NCBI RefSeq assembly: GCF_001428065.1
Contig: NZ_LMSE01000002.1
Location: 1,310,245-1,374,244, forward strand
DNA: 64,000 nucleotides
Direction: 5' to 3'
DNA from: Nostocoides sp. Soil756
GTDB taxonomy: Bacteria; Actinomycetota; Actinomycetes; Actinomycetales; Dermatophilaceae
The notes beneath the pieces are model-generated. The model did no database searches and was not told where the DNA came from. It was given only the letters and a program-made list of their open reading frames with translations. Position numbers and translations under genes: made by a program. How positions within the stretch are numbered: position 1 is the stretch's first letter; each line of letters opens with the position of its first letter. Shown one piece after another: positions 49,775 to 60,400 of this stretch.

Positions 49775-50748
49775 TGAGCACCGCCACCCCTCCCCCGGTC
49801 TCCGCTGCCGTCGCCGGCGTGGCGGTGGGCGAGGCGGCCCGCGAGGACGCACTCCCCCGCAAGAAGCGCCGTCGCGGGTCGGCCGCGGGCAACGCCGCGA
49901 AGTCGGTCACCTCCCCCTGGGCCTCGGTCATCGCCATCGTCATGGCGCTGGCCTGGACCACGCCCACCTTCGGGCTGCTCGTCACCTCTTTCCGCAACCA
50001 GGCGGACATCCAGGAGACCGGGTGGTGGCAGGCGCTGTCGACCCCGTTCACGCTGAGCAACTACTCCGCGGTCCTCTCGGGCGCCGAGGGCCAGCCGCCG
50101 CTCACCGACTTCATCGTCAACTCGTTCGTGATCGCGATCCCGGCGGTGATGCTGCCGCTGTTCCTGGCGTCGCTGGCGGCCTACGCGTTCGCGTGGATCG
50201 ACTTCCCGTTCCGCAACCTGCTGTTCGTCGCCGTCTTCGCGCTGCAGATCGTGCCGCTGCAGATCGCACTCCTGCCCCTGGTGACGATGTACCAGAACAT
50301 CGGCATCGGGGGCACCTACTGGTCACTCTGGCTCTCGCACAGCGCCTTCGCGCTACCCCTGGCCGTCTTCCTCCTGCACAACTTCATGAAGGAGATCCCG
50401 GCCTCGCTCCTCGAGGCGGCCCGGGTCGACGGTGCGGGGCACGTGCGCATCTTCTTCCAGGTGCTGCTGCCGCTGATCACCCCGGCCCTGGCGTCCTTCG
50501 GGATCTTCCAGTTCCTGTGGGTGTGGAACGACCTGCTCGTGGCCATCACCATGCTCGGCGGTAACGCCGGCAACGGCAGCAACGCGCCGCTGACCATGGT
50601 GCTGAACAACATCAGCGGCACCCTGGGCAACCGGTGGTACCTGCTGTCGGCGGCGGCGTTCATCTCCATCGCCGTCCCGGTGGTCGTCTTCCTCAGCCTT
50701 CAGCGGTACTTCGTGCGCGGCCTGCTGGCCGGCGGCACGAAGGGCTGA
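49774..50748 (+). CDS. Sugar ABC transporter permease (AglG-like)
   Basis: A 324-residue MalG-type permease. After a cytosolic basic stretch (LPRKKRRRGSAAGNAAKSVT) come six helices, with PWASVIAIVMALAWTTPTFG, LLVTSFRNQADIQETGWWQA, and the EAA loop ASLLEAARVDGAGHVRIFFQ. The DIQxTGWW segment is typical of AglG alpha-glucoside permeases. It is coupled to the first permease and followed after 32 bp by the lacI coding region. Confidence 0.9.
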   Translation: MSTATPPPVSAAVAGVAVGEAAREDALPRKKRRRGSAAGNAAKSVTSPWASVIAIVMALAWTTPTFGLLVTSFRNQADIQETGWWQALSTPFTLSNYSAVLSGAEGQPPLTDFIVNSFVIAIPAVMLPLFLASLAAYAFAWIDFPFRNLLFVAVFALQIVPLQIALLPLVTMYQNIGIGGTYWSLWLSHSAFALPLAVFLLHNFMKEIPASLLEAARVDGAGHVRIFFQVLLPLITPALASFGIFQFLWVWNDLLVAITMLGGNAGNGSNAPLTMVLNNISGTLGNRWYLLSAAAFISIAVPVVVFLSLQRYFVRGLLAGGTKG

Positions 50749-50780
50749 GGGGCTCGGCGAACCACGGCAGGACGGCCGAC

Positions 50781-51794
50781 ATCAGCACGATCACGGACGT
50801 GGCTCGGGTGGCCGGGGTGTCGGTCGCCACGGTCTCCCGCGCCCTCCGGGGTCTGGACCGCGTCTCACCGCAGACCCGGCGCCGGGTCCTCGAGGTCGCC
50901 GAGGAGCTGCACTACGTCGCGTCGCCGACGGCGACGTCGCTGGCGTCCGGCCGGACCCGCGTCGTCGCCGTCGTCGCGCCGTTCCTGACCCGCTGGTTCT
51001 TCGCCACCCTGGTCAGCGCCATCGAGAAGGAACTGCGCGCCCACGGCCACCACGTCATCCTCTTCGACCTCGAGGACGACACCTACGACCAGCGCCTCCC
51101 CCTGACCCAGAACATGCTGTGGAAGCGGGTCGACGGCGTGATCTCCCTCAACGTGCCGATGACCGAGGACGAGGTCGCGCTCGTCGACCGCCTCGGCCTG
51201 CCGCTGGTGGCCGTCGGGTCGGCGGTGCCCGGGCGCCCCTGCGTGCGCATCGACGACCGGGCCACCATGCGCACCGCCGTCGAGCACCTCATCGACCTCG
51301 GGCACCAGCGCATCGGCTACATCGGTGACGTGCCGCGCAACGTCGCCCACGTCGAGACCCCGCAGACCCGGCTGACGGCCTTCCGCGAGACCATGGCGCA
51401 CGCCGGCCTGCCCGTGGTCGAGGAGTGGGTCCTCGGCTCCGACTGGACCGCCGAGGCCGCCGCCGCCGACAGCGCCCGGCTGCTCTCGAGCGCCGACCGC
51501 CCCACCGCGATCGTGGCGGCGTCCGACGAGATGGCCATCGGTGTGCGCGAGAGCGCGCGCCGGCTCGACCTCGACGTCCCGCGCGACCTGTCGATCATCG
51601 GCATCGACGACTTCGTCCTCTCCGAGGTCCTCGGCATGACCACGGTGCGCCAGGACGTCGCCGAGCAGGGGCGCGAGGCCTCCCGACTGCTGATGCGGGC
51701 GCTCAGCGACCCGGCCGAGACCGCGGGACCCACCGACCTCGTCATGCCCACGGTGCTCGTGGTGCGCGACTCCACCGGCCCCGCGCCCGGCTGA
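50781..51794 (+). CDS. LacI-family repressor of the sugar operon (apparent non-canonical start)
   Basis: About 337 residues: N-terminal LacI HTH (STITDVARVAGVSVATVSRA) and hinge, then a periplasmic-binding-protein-like effector domain (VVAVVAPFLTRWFFATLVSA, DLGHQRIGYIGDVPRNVAHV, PTAIVAASDEMAIGVRESAR). The HTH would begin at an ATC codon at 50781, preceded by GGCAGGA about 8 bases away. No ATG, GTG or TTG lies in frame between the permease stop and the HTH; the nearest, GTG 50634, is deep inside the permease gene. Either an ATC start is used, or a base is misread. It likely binds the two sites near 47160-47218. Confidence 0.85.
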   Translation: MSTITDVARVAGVSVATVSRALRGLDRVSPQTRRRVLEVAEELHYVASPTATSLASGRTRVVAVVAPFLTRWFFATLVSAIEKELRAHGHHVILFDLEDDTYDQRLPLTQNMLWKRVDGVISLNVPMTEDEVALVDRLGLPLVAVGSAVPGRPCVRIDDRATMRTAVEHLIDLGHQRIGYIGDVPRNVAHVETPQTRLTAFRETMAHAGLPVVEEWVLGSDWTAEAAAADSARLLSSADRPTAIVAASDEMAIGVRESARRLDLDVPRDLSIIGIDDFVLSEVLGMTTVRQDVAEQGREASRLLMRALSDPAETAGPTDLVMPTVLVVRDSTGPAPG

Positions 51795-51814
51795 GGGGCC
51801 CAGCCGCCCGGCCC

Positions 51815-51818
<4 letters not shown>
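51791..51818. terminator. Hairpin spanning the stop codons of converging lacI and parE
   Basis: CTGAGGGGCC (51791-51800) pairs with GCCCTCAG (51811-51818) with a one-base bulge and a loop of about 10. Both stop codons (TGA of lacI, TGA of parE on the other strand) are inside the arms. A compact bidirectional terminator is likely. Confidence 0.55.
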
Positions 51819-53941
<2,123 letters not shown>

Positions 53942-54175
53942 GTCCTGCAGGGTAACCGGAGCCTCCGACGGGCCCGGACAGGCGCACCGCGCACCCGCGC
54001 GGCGAGGCGTGCGCCAGCAGCGGAAAGGTCACGATCTCGACACCGCTCGGCTCGTGGAGGGGACCTTGCGTCCGGGGAAGCAATCGGCGTGCTTGACTGT
54101 TGGACACGGCGCCGATCCGAACGGACCGGCGTGACGAACCACCAGCAGCACCCCGAGCGAGCCGAGGAGGCCGAC

Positions 54176-54394
54176 GTGACCGCAGCACTTGCACCCGCCC
54201 TTTCCACTGCGGACCGCTGCGACCGCTGCGGCGCCCAGGCATACGTCCGGGCGCGGCTGCACGCAGGCGGCGAGCTGCTCTTCTGCGCCCACCACGGGCG
54301 CGAGCATGTCCCCGCCCTGGCCGACAAGGCCGAGATCCTCGACGAGAGCGACCGGCTCACCGAGCCGCCCGCGCCCACCGCCCTCCACGACTGA
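54176..54394 (+). CDS. DUF7455 small protein
   Basis: A 72-residue protein with a cysteine/histidine-rich centre (RCDRCGAQAYVRARLHAGGE, LLFCAHHGREHVPALADKAE) suggesting a small zinc-binding fold. It is conserved next to parE (and often sigA) in Actinobacteria; function unknown. GAGGAGG lies 5 bases before the GTG at 54176, which favours it over the in-frame GTG at 54131. Confidence 0.8.
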   Translation: MTAALAPALSTADRCDRCGAQAYVRARLHAGGELLFCAHHGREHVPALADKAEILDESDRLTEPPAPTALHD

Positions 54395-54396
54395 GG

Positions 54397-54891
54397 GTGG
54401 ACGCCCTCGCGGGCGACGTCTGGATCGTCCTCCCGCCGCTGCTGATCGCGGTGGGTGTCGTCGGCATCGTCATCCCCGTCCTGCCAGGCCTGGCCCTGGT
54501 CATGGCGGGGATGTTGGTGTGGGCGGTCACCGAGAACAGCCCCACCGGCTGGGTGCTGCTCGCGCTGAGCGTCCTGGTCGGCGCCACCGGGTTCACCCTG
54601 CAGTACCTGGTGCCCGGCCGCCGGATGAAGGAGCAGGGCGTCCGTACCTCGACCCTGGTCCTGGCCGTCGTCCTGGCGGCGGTCGGGTTCTTCGTCATCC
54701 CGGTGGTCGGGGCGGTGGTGGGGTTCGTCCTCGGCGTCTGGCTGGTCGAGACCGGGCGGGGCTCCTCGCGCCAGGAGGCGTGGCGCCGGACCCGGCACGC
54801 CGTGGTGGCCATCCTCCAGGGGTGGGGCATCGAGCTCGCGTCCGCCCTGGTGGTGGCCGGGCTCTACGTGGTGGGGCTGCTGCTCACCTGA
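54397..54891 (+). CDS. DUF456 membrane protein
   Basis: A 164-residue hydrophobic protein with the DUF456 pattern: IVLPPLLIAVGVVGIVIPVL, PGLALVMAGMLVWAVTE, NSPTGWVLLALSVLVGATGF, and the glycine-zipper-like VGAVVGFVLGVWLVETGRG. Four to five membrane helices; function unknown. It begins 2 bp after the DUF7455 stop, so the two are probably cotranscribed. Confidence 0.85.
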   Translation: MDALAGDVWIVLPPLLIAVGVVGIVIPVLPGLALVMAGMLVWAVTENSPTGWVLLALSVLVGATGFTLQYLVPGRRMKEQGVRTSTLVLAVVLAAVGFFVIPVVGAVVGFVLGVWLVETGRGSSRQEAWRRTRHAVVAILQGWGIELASALVVAGLYVVGLLLT

Positions 54892-54951
54892 GCCGGCACG
54901 GGTGGCGCCCCTCCGGAGCGGCTGGGCACGGGAGCGCCCGCAGCCCCCGGT

Positions 54952-55344
54952 TCACCACCTGTTCTCGCGGCGCTCCCAGCGCTCGTCCAGTCGGTCGATG
55001 ATCGAGCCGCCCTTCTTGGTGCGGCGACCCCGGCCGTGGTGCGGCTCGACGCCGCCCCCTTCGCGGACGACGCCGAAGGCGACCTTGCGCGGCGGGGTGA
55101 CGGCGAAGACGGCCGCGGCCACCATCACGGCGAAGCCGACGGCCCCGACCCACATGGTGGTGTTGACCCCGACCAGGACCAGACCCATCCCGGCGAGCAC
55201 GCCCAGGGCGCCGAGGACCCACCGGCGGCGCTGGAGCGACGCCAGCCCGCTGCCCTGCATCTGCGAGGCGAACTTCGGGTCTTCGGCGGCAAGCGCCTGC
55301 TCCAGCTGGTCGAGCATCTTCTGCTCGTGGTCTGAGAGGGGCAC
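54952..55344 (-). CDS. DUF3040 membrane protein
   Basis: A 130-residue protein: N-terminal MPLSDHEQKMLDQLEQALAA signature of DUF3040, two adjacent membrane helices (WVLGALGVLAGMGLVLVGVN, VGAVGFAVMVAAAVFAVTPP), and a basic C-terminal tail. Uncharacterised, usually near dinB and the mraZ/ftsZ region in Actinobacteria. Start GTG. Confidence 0.88.
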   Translation of the reverse strand: MPLSDHEQKMLDQLEQALAAEDPKFASQMQGSGLASLQRRRWVLGALGVLAGMGLVLVGVNTTMWVGAVGFAVMVAAAVFAVTPPRKVAFGVVREGGGVEPHHGRGRRTKKGGSIIDRLDERWERRENRW

Positions 55345-55404
55345 GGAACCTCCCGTGGTCGGCCCGGGGCGCCCGGCGGACGCCCCCTGGTAGCTCCTGA
55401 ACCC

Positions 55405-56661
55405 TCAGGATAAATCGCCGCGTCGCCGTACGGAAGCCGATGTGCGAGGTTCGATGAGACTGGCCGGCCGGACGACCCCCGAGCCGAAGCGCGCCCGGGC
55501 CCGGTCGACGGCCCGGTCGGCGTCGCGCCAGCCGTGCTCGGGCTCCCCGATGACCCCCTGGACCGGGGCCCGGGTGACGTCGAGCAGCCCGGTCATCCGC
55601 ACCCCGACCAGGCGGATCCGAGCCCGCTGGAGGCCGAGGGCGTCGAAGAGCCCGCATGCGGCCTCGTGGATCGCCCGCCCGCTGTCGGTGTGCTCGCGCA
55701 GGGTGCGGGCCCGGGTGATGGTCGTGAAGTCGCTGAACCTGACCTTGAGGGTGACGGTACGGCCGGTGGTGCCGGCGGCGCGCATCCGAGCCGCGGTGCG
55801 CTCGCTGAGGGCCAGCAGGTGCCGCCGGACGAGGACCGCGTCGTCGAGGTCGCTGTCGAAGGTCCGGTCGCTGCCGACGCTCTTCTCGCGCTGCTCGCGC
55901 TCGACGCGGCGGTGGTCGCGACCCCAGGCGAGCTCGTGGAGGTGGCGGCCGGTGGCCTCGCCGAGCCCGCGCACGAGGGTCGCCAGCGGGGTGTGGGCGA
56001 TGTCGGCCACGGTGCGCAGGCCCAGCCGCAGCAGCGCCTCCTCGGTGCGCTCCCCCACCCCCCACAGGGCCGCCACGGGCAGCTGCTGGACGAACGGGAC
56101 CACCTCGTCGCGCGGGACGACGACCATGCCGTCGGGCTTGGCGAGGGCCGAGGCGAGCTTGGCGACGAACTTGCTCGGGCCGACCCCGACCGAGCACGAG
56201 ATGCCCTGCTCGTCGTACACGGTGTCGCGCAGGTGCTGCCCGATCGCGGCCGGGCCCCCGAGGAGGCGGACCGCCCCGGAGACGTCGAGGAAGGCCTCGT
56301 CGAGCGAGAGCGGCTCGACGACCGGGGTGACCGACCGGAAGGTCTCCATGACCCCGGCCGAGATGGTGGCGTACAGGTCGTGGTCGGGCGGGAGCACGGT
56401 GGCCTGGGGGCAGAGCCGGCGGGCGCGCGACATCGGCATGGCCGAGGCCACCCCGAAGCGGCGCGCCTCGTAGGTGGCCGACAGCACCACGCCGCGGGTC
56501 CCGCCGCCGATGATGACCGGGGTGCCGACCAGCTCGGGATGCGCCAGCAGCGACGCGGACGCGTAGAAGGCGTCCATGTCGACGTGCAGCACCGTGCACC
56601 CGGTGTCGTCGAGCGGGGTGGTGGCGACCCGCTCGGGCAGCGCGAACCGGCGGCGGCTCAT
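55405..56661 (-). CDS. dinB: Y-family DNA polymerase IV
   Basis: A 418-residue translesion polymerase. Catalytic acidic residues are intact: VLHVDMDAFYASASLLAHPE and EPLSLDEAFLDVSGAVRLLG, with SVGVGPSKFVAKLASALAKP and helix-hairpin-helix ALWGVGERTEEALLRLGL. It is therefore an active-type Pol IV, not the catalytically dead ImuB. A beta-clamp motif near the C-terminus is not obvious to me. It follows the methyltransferase gene by 18 bp. No LexA box was seen directly upstream. Confidence 0.92.
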   Translation of the reverse strand: MSRRRFALPERVATTPLDDTGCTVLHVDMDAFYASASLLAHPELVGTPVIIGGGTRGVVLSATYEARRFGVASAMPMSRARRLCPQATVLPPDHDLYATISAGVMETFRSVTPVVEPLSLDEAFLDVSGAVRLLGGPAAIGQHLRDTVYDEQGISCSVGVGPSKFVAKLASALAKPDGMVVVPRDEVVPFVQQLPVAALWGVGERTEEALLRLGLRTVADIAHTPLATLVRGLGEATGRHLHELAWGRDHRRVEREQREKSVGSDRTFDSDLDDAVLVRRHLLALSERTAARMRAAGTTGRTVTLKVRFSDFTTITRARTLREHTDSGRAIHEAACGLFDALGLQRARIRLVGVRMTGLLDVTRAPVQGVIGEPEHGWRDADRAVDRARARFGSGVVRPASLIEPRTSASVRRRGDLS

Positions 56662-56679
56662 GGGGAGGACCCCCGGCGC

Positions 56680-57447
56680 TCAGCCCCGGGTGGCGAGGAC
56701 GTGCAGGGCGCTGCCGAGGCGGCCGAGGAGCAGGTGGTCGTCGGCGGCCGCCGCGGCCTCCTCGAGGGCCAGGAGCGCTCCCCGGTCGGCCTCGGAGTCG
56801 AGCAGCGCCGAGGGCACGAGGTCGGCGAAGACCCGCACCCCCTGGACGTGGACGGGCGTGAGCCCCTGGGCCTGCAGCAGCGCGAGCACGGCGCCCTCGT
56901 CGAAGCGCCGGGGCGCGGGGTCGCCGTCGCCCCAGCGGCCGTCGGGACGCTCGAGGACGGCCCGCGCACGGTCGAGCCGGCCGGCGAGGGCGTTGGTGAG
57001 GACGGCGTGCAGGCGCTGGGCGACGACCAGCGAGAAGGTGCCCCCGGGCGCCAGCAGGGCGGCCACGGCGCGGACGGCGGCCTCGGGGTCGTCGACGACC
57101 TCGAGGGTGCCGTGCAGGCAGACCAGGTCGAAGGCCGGCGCCGGCGCGCCGAGCAGGTCGTGCACGGTGTCGGCGTCGCCCTGGAGCGCGCGGACCTCGA
57201 CCCCGCACTCGGCCGCCCGGCGGCGCAGTGAGAAGAGCGCGTCGGGGCTGGGGTCGACGACGGTGAGGTCGTGGCCGGCCACGGCCAGGGGCACGGCGGT
57301 GCCACCGGTGCCTCCCCCGAGGTCGAGGACGCGCAGCGGGCGGCCCAGGGCGGCCTGCTGCTGGGCGGCGTGGGCGTCGAGGACCCGCTGCACCGCCGTG
57401 GTCCGGGGGCTCGCCGGGGCGGGGCGCCGGTCGCGGTGCTCGGCCAC
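56680..57447 (-). CDS. Class I SAM-dependent methyltransferase (SmtA-like)
   Basis: A 255-residue methyltransferase with LRVLDLGGGTGGTAVPLAVA (motif I, GGGTGG variant), LTVVDPSPDALFSLRRRA, and FDLVCLHGTLEVVDDPEAAV, followed by LLAPGGTFSLVVAQRLHAVL. The GTG at 57447 has GAGGAG about 8 bases before it. The location between dnaE2 and dinB recurs in Actinobacteria; the substrate is unknown. Confidence 0.88.
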   Translation of the reverse strand: MAEHRDRRPAPASPRTTAVQRVLDAHAAQQQAALGRPLRVLDLGGGTGGTAVPLAVAGHDLTVVDPSPDALFSLRRRAAECGVEVRALQGDADTVHDLLGAPAPAFDLVCLHGTLEVVDDPEAAVRAVAALLAPGGTFSLVVAQRLHAVLTNALAGRLDRARAVLERPDGRWGDGDPAPRRFDEGAVLALLQAQGLTPVHVQGVRVFADLVPSALLDSEADRGALLALEEAAAAADDHLLLGRLGSALHVLATRG

Positions 57448-57492
57448 GGTGGGTCTCCTCGGCGGCGCGGTGGGGCGGGGGCGGTGACCACC

Positions 57493-60400
57493 CTAGTGTC
57501 CCGAGCTGCCGGGGCTGGCGTGCCACAGCTTGCGCGACGGCAGGGCCGGGGTGGAGGCGGCCACGGGCACGACCTGGCCCGGGGGGGTCCCCGGGACCGG
57601 GCGCGGCATCCCGCCTGGGTGGTCGAGGACCGGCGCCCCGCGACCGGCCCGGGGGTCGGCACCGGCGGGCTTGATGTCGGCGTAGGGCGACTGGCGGAAC
57701 CCGGAGGCGTGCACCAGGACCCGCCGCCCGGTGCGCGCGTCGGCCTCGCGCGCGGCGTGCTCGGCGGCCTCGGCCCGGGCCACGGCGTCGGCCTCGCCCG
57801 CGCCGATCGCGGCCCGGACGGCGGTGAGGCCGCCGAGCTGCCAGGCGTCCCAGAGGGCGGCGAGCTCCCAGGCGCCGGTGGCGCGGATGGAGACCCCCCG
57901 GTCGCCGGTGCGGCGCAGGACGCCGCGCACCAGGAGCATCCAGCTGTGGAAGACGACCCCGGCGTAGGGGCCCTGGACGTCCTCGAAGAAGGTGCAGTCG
58001 GAGGGGCCGGTGCCGTCGTCGAGGGTGAGGAAGACGACCCGCCGGCCGGAGCGGACCGGTGGGGTCTGGGTGGCGACCTTGACGCCCGAGACCCACACCT
58101 CGCGGCGGCTGCGGGACCCGACCAGGTCGCGGCTGCGGGTGACCCCGAGGGCGGCGAGCAACGGCTCGTAGAAGGCGATGACGTGGGCCGAGACGTCGAG
58201 GCCGAGGACGTCGAGCTCGGCGCGGACCCGCTCGGGCCCGGTCATCTCGGGCAGCCCGGTGCCGGCGACCAGGCGCGGCCGGTCGCCGAGGTCGAGGGTG
58301 AGCTGGGTGGGCTGCTCGGCGGCCGGGACGACCTCACGGGCCGCCTGTGACTGGGCGGCGGCCCGGAGCCGGACGTCGAGGCCGGCCTCCTGCACCTCGC
58401 GGGCGGCCGAGGCCGGGATCTCGAGCCGGTGGCCGTCGACGGTGCCGGGCCGTGGCGGGCGGGCCGATCGGGTGGGCCGGCCGCGGCGGCCGCCCGCCCC
58501 GCGCTCCCACCGCTCGAGCTCGGCGACGTGCAGGAGCAGGTCGCGGCGGGTGACCCGGCCCCGGTGCCCCAGTGACGACGAGCCCATCCCGTGCAGGGCG
58601 TCGAAGGCCCCGGCCAGGACCAGCCGCTCGGTGACCGGCCGGCTGACCCGGGCGCGGGCCCAGAAGTCGCCGAGGTCGGCGTAGGGCTGGCCGGCGACGA
58701 TGCGGGCGACCTCGGCCTCGCTGATGCCCTTGACGTCGGCCAGCGAGAGCCGGATGCCGTAGGGCTGGGGGTCACGCCGCCAGCCGGGGACGTCGCCCCC
58801 CTCGCCGGTCGAGAGGAGGTGACACGCCGACGGATCGGGTGGCACATCGGCGTGTCGCCTCCTCTCGTCGGCTCCCTCGTCGCCCTCGGCCGGCCCGTCG
58901 TCCCCGTCCTCGACGGGCTCGACCCGGTAGACCTCGCGCGAGGCGTTGACGTCGAGCCCGAGCACCGGGATGCCGAAGGAGCGGGCGTCGTCGAGGAGGA
59001 GGCGCTTGGGGTACATCCCCGGGTCATGGGTGAGGATGCCGGCGAGGAAGGCCGCCGGGTGGTGGGTCTTGAGCCAGGCCGAGTGGTAGGTGGGCAGCGC
59101 GAAGGCCGCCGCGTGCGCCTTGCAGAACCCGAAGCTGGCGAAGCTCTTGAGCACCTCCCAGATGCGGTCGCGGTCGGCGGCGTCGTAGCCGCGGGCCTGC
59201 GCGGCCGGGCGCCACCACGCCTCGACCTCCTCCTGGCCGTGCGGGGTGCCCATCGAGCGGCGCACCTCGTCGGCCTGGGCCAGGCTGACCCCGGTGGTCT
59301 CGGCCACGATGAGCAGCACCTGCTCGTGGAAGACCACGACCCCCTCGGTCTCCTCGAGGGCCGGGACCAGGCTGGGGTGCAGGAAGCGCCGCTCGCGCCA
59401 GCCGTGCCGGCTCTCGAGGAACGGGGTGATCATGTCGGACTTGACCGGGCCGGGCCGGAACAGCGAGATGTCGACGATCAGGTCGTCGAACGCCCGGGGC
59501 CCGAGCTTGCCGACGAGCTCGCGCTGGCCGGGGCTCTCGATCTGGAACATCCCGAGGGTCCGGGTGGTGCGGATGAGCTCGAAGGTGTCGGGGTCGTCGA
59601 GCGGCACCTGCGCTTCGTCGTCGAGGTCGATGCGCTGCCCGCTCACCCGCTCGACCTCGGCCACGGCGTGCGCCATCGAGGACTGCATCCGGATGCCGAG
59701 GACGTCGAGCTTGAGGAAGCCCAGGGTCTCGACGTCGTCCTTGTCGAACTGGCTCATCGGGAAGCCGAGCCAGCTGGCCTCGACCGGGGTGCGGTCGAGC
59801 ATCCCGGCGTTGGAGAGCACGACCCCGCACGGGTGCAGGGCGATGTGGCGGGGCAGGCCGTCGAGGGCCTCGACGAGGTCGAAGAACTGCGCCAGACGCG
59901 GGCTGTCGAGGCCGCGGCTGCGCAGCTCGGGCAGGTCGGCGATGGCGTGCCGGGCGTCGCGGGCGCGGATGTGCGGGAAGGCCTTGGCGATCTCGTCGAC
60001 CTCGACCGGCGGCATCCCGAGCGCGGCCCCGACGTCGCGCACGGCGTGGCGCACCTTGTAGGTGTCCATCATCGAGACGCAGGTGACCCGCTCGCCGCCG
60101 AACCGCTCGAGCACGGCCTCGTAGATCTCGGTGCGCCGGGCCGACTCGACGTCGACGTCGATGTCGGGCAGCTCGGCGCGCAGCGGCGAGCAGAAGCGCT
60201 CCATGAGGAGGCGGTGGCGGATGGGGTCGACCCCGCTGATGCCGAGCAGGTGGTTGACCAGGCTGCCGGCGCCCGAGCCCCGGGCGGCCACCCGTACGCC
60301 GCGGGCCCGGACGAGGTCGGTGACCTCGGCGACGGTGAGGAAGTAGGTGGGGTAGCCGAGCGAGCGGATGACGGTGAGCTCGGTGTCGAGCCGGTCGAGG

